Below the pieces are notes generated by a model. It was not told where the DNA came from. It made no database searches and saw only the letters and a list, made by a program, of their open reading frames with translations. From Ardenticatenaceae bacterium (GTDB taxonomy: Bacteria > Chloroflexota > Anaerolineae > Promineifilales > Promineifilaceae): a DNA stretch of 64,000 nucleotides. Positions 9,050-18,193 of this stretch are shown piece by piece. The translations under genes were made by a program, and so were the position numbers. The stretch is from positions 310,001 through 374,000 of the forward strand of contig JACKCC010000010.1 of NCBI GenBank assembly GCA_020634245.1, given 5' to 3'. Numbering within the stretch: the first letter of the stretch is position 1; the number at the start of each line of letters is the position of its first letter.

Positions 9050-11038
9050 ATGGCAGAAATAATCAGTGGTTATCACTATGACATCGGCGGCCGTGAAGTT
9101 TACGAAGATCGCGTCAATATCCAATCCATTGTGACGCCTGGACGCCTGAATTTACTGGTCGCTGTGGTGGCCGACGGAGTCGGGGGTGAAAACAAGGGAG
9201 AGCGCGCTTCGCAAACGGCGATTGACACGCTTTTCCAGTATTTGCGCAGCAGTACGGAAACCGATGTGCCAACTCTGCTCATCAATGCGGTACAGGCGGC
9301 AAATCAGCGTGTTCATCCAATTACGCGGGAGACGGGTGGAGCCAGTTCGACGATGGCGGTAGCGGCCGTTCACGAAGGCCATAAATTATATATTGCCAAT
9401 GTGGGTGACAGCCGTATTTACCTCTGTCGCGATCAGGCACTGACGCAATTGTCGTTAGACCACACCTATGCCAATGTCATGCCCTGGCAGGGACAAATCA
9501 GCCCGGATGAGGCACGCCTGAGTCCGCGGGCAGAGGCGTTGATGCGGGCGATTGGACCGCGGCCGGAAGTACCGGTGGATATTGGTTTTTATGTTAACAT
9601 GACTGATCCCCAGGTAGCCCACGGGCGCGGGTTAAGCGGTTTGCCACTGCGCGAAGGCGACTCGATTCTGGTTTGCTCTGACGGTTTGACGAAGGTTTCA
9701 TCGCGTACTGGAACTCCGTTCACCACCCCGGAAGAGATTGTGCGGGTGTTGAACACGCAGGAAGGAGAAAAGGCGGCGCGCAGTCTGATTTCGTTTGCTT
9801 TGGGACGGAATGCGGATGACAACGTGTCGGCGGCGGTGATTCAAATGCCAGACCTGGCGCGGCACAAACGGGCACAACGGCCGTATTTCATAATTGGCGG
9901 TGCGACCGTCACAATTTTGTTGGTAGCCGCAGTCATCGTCTATTTTTTGCTGCAAAATCAGGGCCGGCAGCAGGCATTTTTGTCGGCGACGGCCACGGCG
10001 GAAGCGATCAGCGCCAATGTGGTGGGGACCAGCGCTGCCGTCAGTGCTGATGAGGCCAGCGCCCTGGCTGCGGCCGTTACCGGAACTGCGGAAGCGGCGG
10101 CGACACAAACGGCCGTTGTCGCTGCCTATACGCCCACCTCCACACCTACCCAGACACCCACTGCCACGCCGCGCCCGACGCTCATCCCCAATCAAATCGG
10201 CGTCTTTTTTGGCGCAGGCGAACCGGTACCCTTTCCCCTGGCCGATTCCATTACGACTGAGTCGGAATTTGTCCAGTTGAGCCTGAATAACGATGTGAGC
10301 ACAATTGAGGAAGATGCAGTTATCTTCGCCCAACCTGACACCCAAATCATGTTTGAAAACGTCACCAGCGATTCGGCGGCGGAGGCAGGCATTAGCTTGA
10401 TTTTGTACGAAGGCGGCGATATTTTTGTGGAGACTGGCGATTACAAAAATGGGGCTGATATTTCGCCCATCGAGGATACGCGCGTCAGTTTTTTGGTGTC
10501 CGGTTCCTGTATGTCGGTGCAGTACGATCCGGATGGGGGGACGATTGCCGTAGCTTGTTATGATGGCGACTGCCGTTACCGGGCCGAAGAACGGGACGAG
10601 TTAACGCCGCTGACCAGAGGCAATCTGCTGCGTTATGACGTGCTGGAGCGCCAGCCTGTCGAGACGCGGCGTATTGCGGCATCGGATGCGGCGTATTATC
10701 AAAACATTTTGCTGCGCAGCAGCGCTGGCCGTTCCGTTTACAACCAGTGCATCTTGCCGTTGTTCCCACCCACGCCTACGCCAACGGCCACGGTAACGAA
10801 GACGCGGGTTCCCACGGCTACGCCTGCCTCGTCATCGGGCGGTGACTCGTCGCCGAGTAAACCGACGAGTACACCGGTGCCCAAACCCACCAGTACGAAA
10901 ACGGCGTCGGGTAGCGCTTCTTTGGCAGTCCTGCCCGGATTAGGAGCCGTTGGATTGACGACGTTCTGGCTGGGATTGGGTGCGGTTTTGGGCCTGGTTT
11001 TGGTGGCTGATCATCCGTTGGGACGAAAACGGCCGTAA
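9050..11038 (+). CDS. Membrane PP2C-type Ser/Thr protein phosphatase with extracytoplasmic region
   Basis: A 662-residue protein. The cytoplasmic PP2C domain (about 1-270) has the metal and phosphate motifs YEDRV near 18, DGVGG at 42-46, NVGDSRIY, CSDGLTK and ADDNVS. A membrane helix follows at about 279-304. The outer part has an Ala/Thr-rich stretch, a TPT-rich linker and a beta-rich domain with cysteines (about 380-560), which may be FecR-like though this is uncertain. A second TPT-rich linker and a C-terminal hydrophobic helix with a basic end (about 627-655) complete it. It should remove phosphates placed by the PknB-like kinase at 12634-14358. The outer domain may sense a signal. No strong ribosome site was seen before the ATG. 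Confidence 0.87.
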   Translation: MAEIISGYHYDIGGREVYEDRVNIQSIVTPGRLNLLVAVVADGVGGENKGERASQTAIDTLFQYLRSSTETDVPTLLINAVQAANQRVHPITRETGGASSTMAVAAVHEGHKLYIANVGDSRIYLCRDQALTQLSLDHTYANVMPWQGQISPDEARLSPRAEALMRAIGPRPEVPVDIGFYVNMTDPQVAHGRGLSGLPLREGDSILVCSDGLTKVSSRTGTPFTTPEEIVRVLNTQEGEKAARSLISFALGRNADDNVSAAVIQMPDLARHKRAQRPYFIIGGATVTILLVAAVIVYFLLQNQGRQQAFLSATATAEAISANVVGTSAAVSADEASALAAAVTGTAEAAATQTAVVAAYTPTSTPTQTPTATPRPTLIPNQIGVFFGAGEPVPFPLADSITTESEFVQLSLNNDVSTIEEDAVIFAQPDTQIMFENVTSDSAAEAGISLILYEGGDIFVETGDYKNGADISPIEDTRVSFLVSGSCMSVQYDPDGGTIAVACYDGDCRYRAEERDELTPLTRGNLLRYDVLERQPVETRRIAASDAAYYQNILLRSSAGRSVYNQCILPLFPPTPTPTATVTKTRVPTATPASSSGGDSSPSKPTSTPVPKPTSTKTASGSASLAVLPGLGAVGLTTFWLGLGAVLGLVLVADHPLGRKRP

Positions 11039-11101
11039 TCCTTATCCTGTATTATGTCAAAAAAACTATCCGCAGATTACCCAGATGACACAGATTGAGC
11101 T

Positions 11102-11167
11102 AAGTGCCAGGCACGGGGTAAACGGTCTTGGTTTATTCGAAATCTTGCGCCCCGTGCCTGACACTTA
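11102..11167. repeat. Dispersed inverted-repeat element, GTGCCAGGCAC family, copy 2
   Basis: Arms AAGTGCCAGGCACGGGG and CCCCGTGCCTGACACTT form a long stem. The inner part (AAACGGTCTTGGTTTATTCG) closely resembles that of the copy at 51799. It lies just upstream of the O-antigen-ligase-like gene. Confidence 0.85.
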
Positions 11168-11179
11168 TACGGATGGATA

Positions 11180-12457
11180 ATGTCCGCTACACGACGCCGC
11201 TGGCTGGAACGAGGGGGATGGCTGGTGGCGTTTTTGCTGCCCCTGTTTTTTAATCCATTGGCCCTGGCTGATCCCTTTGAGCCAGCCAAGGTCTGGCTGT
11301 TACGGCTCATCGTGTTGGGCATGGCCGGTGTGGCCTTGTGGCCGGGGGATGGGAGATTGCATTGGAGGCGGGAGAATCCGCTGGCTGGGTCGGTGGCGGT
11401 ATATGGGGTGATGGTGGGGTTGGCAACGGCCGTTTCCATTAATGTTCATGCCAGCTTGTGGGGGCTGCATGGGACTGTAACCATTCTGGCATTACTCGCC
11501 TTTTTTCTGCTGCTTGCCGCCGCGTTACGTGACCGGCAGCAGGTGGAAGACCTCATCAATGTAATGCTGGTTGGCAGTGCGCCGGTGGCATTGTATGGCC
11601 TCATTCAATATTTGGGACTTGATCCCCTCGTCTGGCAGAGCGATTCCGTTTCGCCAGTTCAGTCCACAATGGGCCGCTCACTTTACCTGGGCGGTTACCT
11701 GGCAATGATCATCCCGTTCACGCTGGCTCGTTTGGTCCGGTACATGAGTGAAAAACAGCGGCCGCGCCAGATTGCTTTTACGATTTTGCTGCTGTTGCAA
11801 CTGATCTGTTTGTGGGTTACGCTGGCCCGCGGAGCCTGGCTGGGATTTTGCAGCGTGATGCTTTTGTTTGCAGTGCTGTTGACGGGCCGCAGACTGCGGT
11901 GGATTATCGTGTCGAGCGTGATTGGTGCGGCCGGTTTGTATTTTGCCAGTCAAATTGGATTGTCGGCCTTTTCCGACCAGCTTAATATCGATCTTGGCCA
12001 GGTGCGAGCCATTTCTGACGCGGCGCGCCTGTCAACCTGGGCCGATGCGCTGGCGTTGGTTCCCGGCCGGTGGCTGCTGGGTTATGGACTGGAGACGTAT
12101 GCAACGGCCGTGCAGCAGCAGTTTGGCGTCATTATCGGACCATACACGGGGCATCTGCCCGATCCGCATAATTTGTTGTTGTACCAGATAACGGCCGTTG
12201 GCATTTCAGGTTTGCTGGCTTTTTTATGGGTAAACGGCCGTTTTTACAGGCTGTTGTTGGCCCGATTTCGCTTGACGCAAGATGTTAGCACCCGGCTGCT
12301 GCTGGCTGCCATTTTAAGTTCAGTGACGGCTTACCTCATTCAAGCGCAGTTTAATCCCGATGTGATTACCCTTTCAGCATTTTTTTGGTTAAACTTGGCC
12401 GTAGGTATCAGCCTCTTAAGACAAGAAGTAACCACAATCAACAACAATTCAGCGTAA
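11180..12457 (+). CDS. O-antigen ligase/polymerase-like membrane protein (Wzy_C family)
   Basis: A 425-residue polytopic membrane protein with about ten to twelve hydrophobic helices. Family-typical motifs are LARGAWLG near residue 215, at the start of the long periplasmic region, and GHLPDPHNLLLYQ near 320, with the His seen in WaaL/Wzy proteins. Such enzymes join or polymerise glycan chains on lipid carriers outside the membrane. This lineage is often considered monoderm-like, so a surface polysaccharide or glycoprotein role is more likely than lipopolysaccharide. No glycosyltransferases are nearby. A terminator-like hairpin follows the gene at 12502-12563. Confidence 0.75.
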   Translation: MSATRRRWLERGGWLVAFLLPLFFNPLALADPFEPAKVWLLRLIVLGMAGVALWPGDGRLHWRRENPLAGSVAVYGVMVGLATAVSINVHASLWGLHGTVTILALLAFFLLLAAALRDRQQVEDLINVMLVGSAPVALYGLIQYLGLDPLVWQSDSVSPVQSTMGRSLYLGGYLAMIIPFTLARLVRYMSEKQRPRQIAFTILLLLQLICLWVTLARGAWLGFCSVMLLFAVLLTGRRLRWIIVSSVIGAAGLYFASQIGLSAFSDQLNIDLGQVRAISDAARLSTWADALALVPGRWLLGYGLETYATAVQQQFGVIIGPYTGHLPDPHNLLLYQITAVGISGLLAFLWVNGRFYRLLLARFRLTQDVSTRLLLAAILSSVTAYLIQAQFNPDVITLSAFFWLNLAVGISLLRQEVTTINNNSA

Positions 12458-12501
12458 GAAAAATTCAGAAGGCCAACAAAACGGCGAATCACAACAATTT
12501 A

Positions 12502-12563
12502 GCGGGGATTGGGAGATTGGGGGATTTTGTAAATCCCATCATTTTCCAATCCCCGCATTTTTT
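12502..12563 (+). terminator. Terminator-like hairpin after the O-antigen-ligase-like gene
   Basis: An 11-bp stem GCGGGGATTGG / CCAATCCCCGC is followed by ATTTTTT. The loop contains the repeated word GGGAGATTGGGGGATT, which makes it a member of the same GGAGATT-type word repeats seen inside the helicase gene at 28831-28895. Confidence 0.7.
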
Positions 12564-12564
12564 C

Positions 12565-12613
12565 GGAGCGCGAACAACTTGTTCGCAGCTTTGCGGTCTG
12601 GTAGACCGCGTAC
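12565..12613. repeat. Dispersed repeat, GGAGCGCG...GCGGTCTGGTAGACCGCG family, copy 1
   Basis: Contains the stem GCGGTCT-GGT-AGACCGC and begins GGAGCGCGAACAACTTGTTCGC. A second copy with the same order of words lies at 17275-17323. It sits directly upstream of the kinase ribosome site. Confidence 0.7.
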
Positions 12614-12633
12614 CCATAGTTGAAGGAGATGAT

Positions 12634-14358
12634 ATGACACAACCAACCTGGATCGGCAAAACATTGGGCGGGCGCTATTTAATCGAGAGCGAGTTGGGAC
12701 ACGGCGGCATGTCGGCTGTTTATAAGGCTACCGATTCCAACCTGCGGCGGGTGGTGGCTATCAAATTGATCCATTCCCATCTCTCATCCAACCCGGAATT
12801 TGTGCGCCGTTTTGAAGCTGAGGCAACGGCCGTTGCCCAACTGCGTCACCCCCACATCATCCAGGTTCACGACTACAATAATGACGGCGGCACGTATTAC
12901 ATCGTTCTTGAATTCGTCCCCGGCGAAACCTTGCAGCAGCGGCTAAAACGATTGAACGATGCCGGCCGGCAGATGGGTTTGGACGAAGTGCTCAACATTG
13001 CCACCAGCATCGGCGATGCGCTGACTTACGCCCACCAGCGCGGTCTGGTACACCGGGACATCAAGCCGGCCAATGTTATGATCAACGTCAATGATGAAGC
13101 CATCCTGACCGATTTTGGCATTGTCAAAATTGTCGGCGGAACCCAGCACACCGCCACCGGCGCAGTCATGGGCACGGCGCGCTACATGTCACCAGAGCAA
13201 ATCAAGGGGTTGAAAGTCGATGCCGCCGCCGATATTTACTCCTTTGGCGTCATGTTGTACGAGATGGTCAGTGGGCGCGTACCGTTTAACGCCGAATCGG
13301 TCATGACGGTGATGATGATGCACGTTAAGGACCCGGTTCCCGATGTGCGCACTTATCGACCGGATGTGCCGCCGATGCTTATTGCCATTATCAATCGGGC
13401 ACTGGCCAAAGAACCGGCTCAGCGTTATCAATCAATGGCTGAACTGGTGGCCGATTTGCGCCGGGTCCAATCTGGAGCTGGGTCACAGCCGCAGGCTGCC
13501 GTGGGCGTAACCGGGGCGATGACGATGCTGGATGCCGACTTGACGGAGATGCTGGAAGAGGACATGATTCAAACACCGCCCCCTCCGCCTCCGCCTCTGC
13601 GCCAGCCATCCCAATCCATGCCGCAGCCTACGTCCCAACCAACACCTCAGCGGACGCCCTCTACGCCGCAAGTGCAGATGGCCGCAGCACAGCCGAAGGG
13701 TAACCGTAATTTGTTCATTGGCCTGGGTGTGGTTGGCGTGTTGGCGATTGCCGCGGTTCTGTTCTTTGTGTTTCGGCCTTCAGGCGGAGATGGTGGAGAT
13801 GTGGTGGAAACGCCAATTGCTGAGGTGACGGATGCGCCGGAGGAAACGGCCGTTCCCGCAAACATCCCCCCTGATGACACACCAACCAGCCCGCCGCCCA
13901 CTGCCACGCTGGAACCAACGGCCACTGACGTTCCTCCCACAGCAACCTTAGCGCCAACGGCAACGGCCGTGCCGCCCACCGCCACCCTGGAACCGACGGC
14001 GACCAGTGTGCCGCCGACTGCGACAAATCCACCGCTGCCAACGGCTACGGCCGTTACCCAACTTTCCGTCCGCATCAACAGCATCAGCCTGGATGGCAGT
14101 ACCTACGTCGTTAATTACGAAACCTTTGGCTACACCGAAACCCTGCCCGGTACCCACATCCACTTCTTCTTCAACACCGTGCCGCCAGAACAGGCGGGTT
14201 TACCAGGCTCCGGCCCCTGGATTTTGTACGGCGGCCCGCGTCCTTTCAACGGCTATACCACTGATAAACGTGGCAGTGCTACCCAAATGTGCGCCCTCGT
14301 TGCCAACCCCGACCACACCGTCATCGCCAACAGCGGCAACTGTGTCAACCTACCGTAG
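12634..14358 (+). CDS. PknB-like receptor Ser/Thr protein kinase
   Basis: A 574-residue kinase when read from the ATG at 12634, which has AAGGAG five bases upstream; the frame is open further upstream but through a terminator and a repeat. All catalytic motifs are intact: GHGGMSAVYKA (about 22-32), VAIKLI (about 42-47), HRDIKPANVM starting at H140, DFG at 160-162, and SPEQ. The kinase domain spans about 11-275. A Pro/Gln-rich linker, a membrane helix (about 360-381) and a long TPT repeat linker lead to an outer C-terminal beta domain of about 100 residues, which contains two cysteines. With the PP2C phosphatase at 9050 and the FHA protein at 6729 it makes a complete phospho-signalling set. 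Confidence 0.92.
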   Translation: MTQPTWIGKTLGGRYLIESELGHGGMSAVYKATDSNLRRVVAIKLIHSHLSSNPEFVRRFEAEATAVAQLRHPHIIQVHDYNNDGGTYYIVLEFVPGETLQQRLKRLNDAGRQMGLDEVLNIATSIGDALTYAHQRGLVHRDIKPANVMINVNDEAILTDFGIVKIVGGTQHTATGAVMGTARYMSPEQIKGLKVDAAADIYSFGVMLYEMVSGRVPFNAESVMTVMMMHVKDPVPDVRTYRPDVPPMLIAIINRALAKEPAQRYQSMAELVADLRRVQSGAGSQPQAAVGVTGAMTMLDADLTEMLEEDMIQTPPPPPPPLRQPSQSMPQPTSQPTPQRTPSTPQVQMAAAQPKGNRNLFIGLGVVGVLAIAAVLFFVFRPSGGDGGDVVETPIAEVTDAPEETAVPANIPPDDTPTSPPPTATLEPTATDVPPTATLAPTATAVPPTATLEPTATSVPPTATNPPLPTATAVTQLSVRINSISLDGSTYVVNYETFGYTETLPGTHIHFFFNTVPPEQAGLPGSGPWILYGGPRPFNGYTTDKRGSATQMCALVANPDHTVIANSGNCVNLP

Positions 14359-14367
14359 ACAGGATCA

Positions 14368-14398
14368 TTTCCCCAGAAACTTGGAGTTTCCGGGGAAA
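14368..14398. terminator. Hairpin between convergent kinase and aminopeptidase genes
   Basis: Stem TTTCCCCAGAAACT / AGTTTCCGGGGAAA with one mismatch and a 3-base loop. It lies 3' of both flanking genes and could stop transcription from either side, though the T-tracts are short. The same sequence theme occurs as a perfect hairpin inside the AcsV-like gene at 62758-62789. Confidence 0.6.
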
Positions 14399-14408
14399 TC
14401 TCTAGTAA

Positions 14409-15512
14409 TCACTCTACGACGATTTTGCCATTCTTGTAGAACAGTTCGCCATCAACCGTGATTTCGCTTTCGTCCATGTTGCAGAGCATATCCCAGTGCA
14501 GGCCCGACTCGTTTTTACTGCCCGCTTCCGGGAAGCCCGCGCCGACGGCCAGGTGAATCGTACCGCCGATTTTCTCGTCGAAGAGCATGTTTTTGGTGAA
14601 CTTCTGGATGCCGTAGTTGGTGCCGATGCCCAGTTCGCCCAAGATGCGTGAACCATCATCGGTGTTGAGCAGCGAAGTCAGCAGTTCTTGGCCTTTACTG
14701 GCCTTTTCCTTGACCACTTTGCCATCTTCAAACCACAGTTCGATGTCCGTCACTTCACGGCCGCTAAAAATGGCCGGGTAGCCAAAGCGAATCCAGCCGT
14801 TGACCGATTCTTCCACCGGCGAGGTATAAATTTCGCCATCAGGGAAGTTTTCCTTACCCGCCGCTTGCCGGAAACTACGTTCCTTGATTGACATTTGCAA
14901 ATCGACGTTGCTGCCTTTGATGACGACGTTGTCTTTACCAGCCAGCCAGTCGATGAGTTTCTGCTGCCGGGCGGCTTCTGCCTGCCATTTGGCTACGGGA
15001 TCGGTTTCGTTAAGCTGTCCCGCACCATAGACGAACTCCTCATACTCACGCAAGCTCATGTCGGCTTCTTGAGCGGAAGCCTGGGTGGGAAAGACGGTGT
15101 AGCACCAGCGTAAATCACGGGTGGCTATGCGTTCCATGAAGATTTTACGCAAATCAGCTCCGGCTTGCCCGGCTAACCGCTGCCGTTCCGGATCAACGCC
15201 GGATAGTTCACGGGTGTTGTAAAAAGCGCCGATATTCAGCATCGCATCAAATTTTTCAAAAATCAGGCGCTGAACGGGCGAGACATGGGCAAGTTGTTCG
15301 TCACTGGCGTATTTATAGAAGATTTCGGCTGCCCCAGGTATCTGGTTGCGTGCAGTAATGTGCGCACCGGCTTTGACGGCTTCTTCGTAGACGGCCAGGT
15401 TTAATTCTTGGGCCAGTGGGCTGGTTTGTAAAATTAACTGGTCGCCGGGTTTGAGTTCCAGCGAATAGTGAATGAGAACTTGAGCTAATTTGGTTACGCG
15501 TGGGTCTGACAT
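14409..15512 (-). CDS. M29 family metallo-aminopeptidase (AmpS/AmpT type)
   Basis: A 367-residue cytosolic peptidase that removes N-terminal residues using two divalent metal ions. The M29 landmarks are present: SPVEESVNGWIRF (metal Glu), GELGIGTN (Glu), the GTIHLAVG histidine, and HWDML near the C-terminus (the His and Asp ligands). The ATG at 15512 follows AAAGGA; an upstream in-frame extension would run through a hairpin repeat. The gene is convergent with the kinase gene. A housekeeping role in peptide turnover is likely. Confidence 0.9.
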   Translation of the reverse strand: MSDPRVTKLAQVLIHYSLELKPGDQLILQTSPLAQELNLAVYEEAVKAGAHITARNQIPGAAEIFYKYASDEQLAHVSPVQRLIFEKFDAMLNIGAFYNTRELSGVDPERQRLAGQAGADLRKIFMERIATRDLRWCYTVFPTQASAQEADMSLREYEEFVYGAGQLNETDPVAKWQAEAARQQKLIDWLAGKDNVVIKGSNVDLQMSIKERSFRQAAGKENFPDGEIYTSPVEESVNGWIRFGYPAIFSGREVTDIELWFEDGKVVKEKASKGQELLTSLLNTDDGSRILGELGIGTNYGIQKFTKNMLFDEKIGGTIHLAVGAGFPEAGSKNESGLHWDMLCNMDESEITVDGELFYKNGKIVVE

Positions 15513-15545
15513 GGAAATTCCTTTTGAAAATTTGGTGATTTTATG

Positions 15546-15601
15546 GGGCCGGTACTCATGCGTCATAGTGGTGTTCTCCGGTGACGCATGACGCATGAAA
15601 T
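15546..15601. repeat. ATGCGTCA/TGACGCAT hairpin element, copy 1
   Basis: Contains CATGCGTCATAG and TGACGCATGACGCATG as inverted words. It separates the aminopeptidase and phosphoglucomutase genes, both on the minus strand. Related copies are at 19905, 30866, 44449, 59774 and 61200. Confidence 0.75.
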
Positions 15602-15605
15602 CCCA

Positions 15606-17255
15606 TTAAAGCCCGGCAGCTTTGAAGGCGGCCTGGACGATGGTTTGGGCTTCGGCCTGGATTTTTTTGAGATGTTCCTGGCCTTTGAAGCTTTCGGCGT
15701 AGATTTTATAGATTTCTTCGGTGCCGGACGGCCGGGCGGCGAACCAGCCGTTTTCGGTGACGACTTTGAGGCCGCCGATAGCTGCGCCGTTGCCGGGGGC
15801 GTGGGTGAGTTTGGCGGTGATGGGTTCGCCGGCCATTTCGGTGGCGGTGACCATCTCCGGCGACAGGTTGGCCAGGATGGCTTTTTGTTCGCGGTTGGCG
15901 GGGGCGTCGCTGCGTTCGTAGACGGGACGGCCGTATCGCTCCTCCAACTCGCCATAAATTTTTGCCGGGTCTTTACCGGTAACGGCCGTTATCTCCGCTG
16001 CCAACAAATCCATGATGATGCCATCTTTGTCCGTTGTCCAAACCGTGCCGTCGTGACGCAGGAAAGATGCTCCGGCGCTCTCCTCGCCGCCAAAGCCGTA
16101 GGAGCCGTCGATCAAGCCATCGACGAACCATTTGAAGCCGACGGGCACTTCGGAGAGCTTTAGCTTCTGCCCGGCAGCTACCCGGTCGATCATCGAACTG
16201 GAGACGAGGGTTTTGCCAACGGCCGTTCCCGGTTGCCAGTCCGCCCGGTGTTGGAAGAGGTAAGAAATCGCCGTCGCCAGATAATGATTGGGATTCATCA
16301 GGCCGGAGGCGGTGACAATGCCGTGGCGGTCGTAATCCGGGTCGTTGCCAAAAGCGATGTCAAAGCGGTCTTTCAGTCCGATCAGGCTGGCCATCGCGTA
16401 AGGCGAGGAGCAGTCCATCCGAATTTTGCCGTCTTTGTCCACCGTCATGAACGAAAATGTGGGATCGACGGCTGGATTGACCACTTCTAAATCCAGGCCG
16501 TACATCTCGGCAATGGGTTCCCAGTAAGCAATGCCCGCGCCGCCCATGGGATCGACGCCGATTTTCAACCCGGCGTTGCTGATGGCGGCCATATCGACGA
16601 CGTTTTTCAGGTCGGCCACGTAGGGCAGGACGTAATCGTACTCGCGGGTCGTTTCCAGCTCTAAGGCGCGGGCCAGCGGCAGGCGTTTGACCGCTTTCAG
16701 GCCGTCGCGCAGGATTTCGTTGGCCCGATCCTGAATGCGTTTGGTTGTGCCGGTGTCGGCCGGGCCGCCGCTGGGCGGATTGTATTTGAAGCCGCCATCA
16801 TCGGGCGGATTATGGGAAGGGGTGATAACGACGCCGTCGGCCAGTTCGGTGGCGCGATCTTTGTTATAGCAGAGGATGGCGTGGGAGATAACCGGTGTGG
16901 GCGTGTAGCCGAGCCCTTCCTGGATGACAATTTCGGTTCCGTTGCCGGCGAATACCTCAACGGCCGTTGCCAATGCCGGTTCCGACAGCGCGTGAGTGTC
17001 CATGCCAATGTACAGCGGACCGGTAATGCCTTCGGCCTGGCGCAGTTCGACGATAGCCTGGCAGATGGCCAGGATGTGGTTCTCGTTGAAATTACTCTTG
17101 AATGAGGTGCCCCGATGACCAGACGTGCCGAAGGCCACCTGTTGGGCCAGGTTGGCCGGGTCAGGTTTGTGGGTGTAGTAAGCCGAAATCAAGCGGGGAA
17201 TATTGGGCAGCAGGCTGCGAGGTGCCGGTTTCCCGGCTAGAGGATGTACAGGCAT
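15606..17255 (-). CDS. pgm: Phosphoglucomutase, alpha-D-glucose-specific
   Basis: A 549-residue enzyme that interconverts glucose-1-phosphate and glucose-6-phosphate, close to the length of the E. coli Pgm type (about 546). Motifs: FGTSGHRG near 42, the phosphoserine loop ITPSHNPPDDGG with Ser147, the metal loop GNDPDYDRHG, the sugar loop GGEESAGASF, and the phosphate-binding RPSGTEEIYKIY near the C-terminus. The ATG at 17255 has AAGGAG five bases upstream; an in-frame TTG start would put that site inside the gene. It links glycogen or surface glycan precursors to glycolysis. Confidence 0.96.
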   Translation of the reverse strand: MPVHPLAGKPAPRSLLPNIPRLISAYYTHKPDPANLAQQVAFGTSGHRGTSFKSNFNENHILAICQAIVELRQAEGITGPLYIGMDTHALSEPALATAVEVFAGNGTEIVIQEGLGYTPTPVISHAILCYNKDRATELADGVVITPSHNPPDDGGFKYNPPSGGPADTGTTKRIQDRANEILRDGLKAVKRLPLARALELETTREYDYVLPYVADLKNVVDMAAISNAGLKIGVDPMGGAGIAYWEPIAEMYGLDLEVVNPAVDPTFSFMTVDKDGKIRMDCSSPYAMASLIGLKDRFDIAFGNDPDYDRHGIVTASGLMNPNHYLATAISYLFQHRADWQPGTAVGKTLVSSSMIDRVAAGQKLKLSEVPVGFKWFVDGLIDGSYGFGGEESAGASFLRHDGTVWTTDKDGIIMDLLAAEITAVTGKDPAKIYGELEERYGRPVYERSDAPANREQKAILANLSPEMVTATEMAGEPITAKLTHAPGNGAAIGGLKVVTENGWFAARPSGTEEIYKIYAESFKGQEHLKKIQAEAQTIVQAAFKAAGL

Positions 17256-17274
17256 GGATTCTCCTTCCAAAATG

Positions 17275-17323
17275 GGAGCGCGGACGAGCCGTTCGCCCTT
17301 GCGGTCTGGCAGACCGCGCTCCG
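17275..17323. repeat. Dispersed repeat, GGAGCGCG...GCGGTCTGGCAGACCGCG family, copy 2
   Basis: Stem GCGGTCT-GGC-AGACCGC, with outer words GGAGCGCG and CGCGCTCC also complementary. It matches the copy at 12565-12613 in word order. It lies between phosphoglucomutase and the lipoprotein gene. Confidence 0.75.
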
Positions 17324-18193
17324 TTAGTTTTGCGGTAATATGTACTGTTTTCCTGCCTGGAACACGTAACCGTCGGCTTCCAGGTCGGGGTTGTAAATTA
17401 AAACGTCATCTTTGAACTGATCCCAGGTGATGCCGCTGACCTGGTTTTCAACGTATTGCTGCCAGGCCTGCCAGCGGTTGCCGGAGAAGCCGGTGACGGT
17501 GCGGGTCCAGTTGACGCCATTGGTGGTGATCGGGGCGGGGGCAGTGGTGGCAACGGGGACGGGAGTGGGAACGGCCGTGTTCAAATCAAAAGCCGTTCCA
17601 TTGCTGGCCAGAATCATATCCCCGGATGTCAATGTTGTTGGCCCATCCAGTAAATCAGCCGGCAGTTCTGTGGTTGGTACCGGCAGGATGATGAGTGAAT
17701 AACCAATCCGTTTGCTGGGCACGGCTACGTTAAAGCGATAGCCCGGCGGCACTTCATTCAGCCAGGTGTAAATGTACTTGACGCCCACAACACCCTGGGC
17801 ATCCTGAAATGCCAGTTCTAGAGCAGGAGTAATCAGATCCGCGGCCGTCAAATCGTACAAATTGTCGATTTTGACGAAAAAGAGGCCGTCATGTTTGCCC
17901 TCGCCACTTTCCGGGAATTCACCCAACTGCGAAGTGCTGCGCCCCACTTCTTCACCATCTTTGTAGACGATAACCAGGTAATCATTTAACCAGCGACCAC
18001 CATCAATGCTGGTGACCTTCCCTGCAAATGCCAGTTGGGGAGCATTCACCAGTGCATCATCAATTTCACTGCTAACCTTTGTGGCGGCATCGATTAACGC
18101 TTCCTCCTGAGTTGGCGTACAGGCTGCTGTCATCACAATGCCCAGCAAGGCTAAGATTATCTTCATTCGTTTAATTATTGACCGATTGTTCAT
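17324..18193 (-). CDS. Lipoprotein with C-terminal LysM-like segment, function unknown
   Basis: A 289-residue protein with a short basic N-terminus, a hydrophobic stretch and the lipobox MTAAC, so it should be lipid-anchored outside the membrane. The middle (about 35-200) is a beta-rich domain that I do not recognise. A Thr/Pro linker leads to a C-terminal segment of about 50 residues ending in YVFQAGKQYILPQN, resembling a LysM peptidoglycan-binding motif. It may bind the cell wall. An alternative ATG nine codons downstream would still leave a working signal peptide. Confidence 0.65.
   Translation of the reverse strand: MNNRSIIKRMKIILALLGIVMTAACTPTQEEALIDAATKVSSEIDDALVNAPQLAFAGKVTSIDGGRWLNDYLVIVYKDGEEVGRSTSQLGEFPESGEGKHDGLFFVKIDNLYDLTAADLITPALELAFQDAQGVVGVKYIYTWLNEVPPGYRFNVAVPSKRIGYSLIILPVPTTELPADLLDGPTTLTSGDMILASNGTAFDLNTAVPTPVPVATTAPAPITTNGVNWTRTVTGFSGNRWQAWQQYVENQVSGITWDQFKDDVLIYNPDLEADGYVFQAGKQYILPQN

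Noticed and set aside
12385..12633. N-terminal extension of the receptor kinase by 83 residues
   Set aside because: It runs through the end of the previous gene, a terminator hairpin and a dispersed repeat, while a clear AAGGAG site precedes the ATG at 12634.
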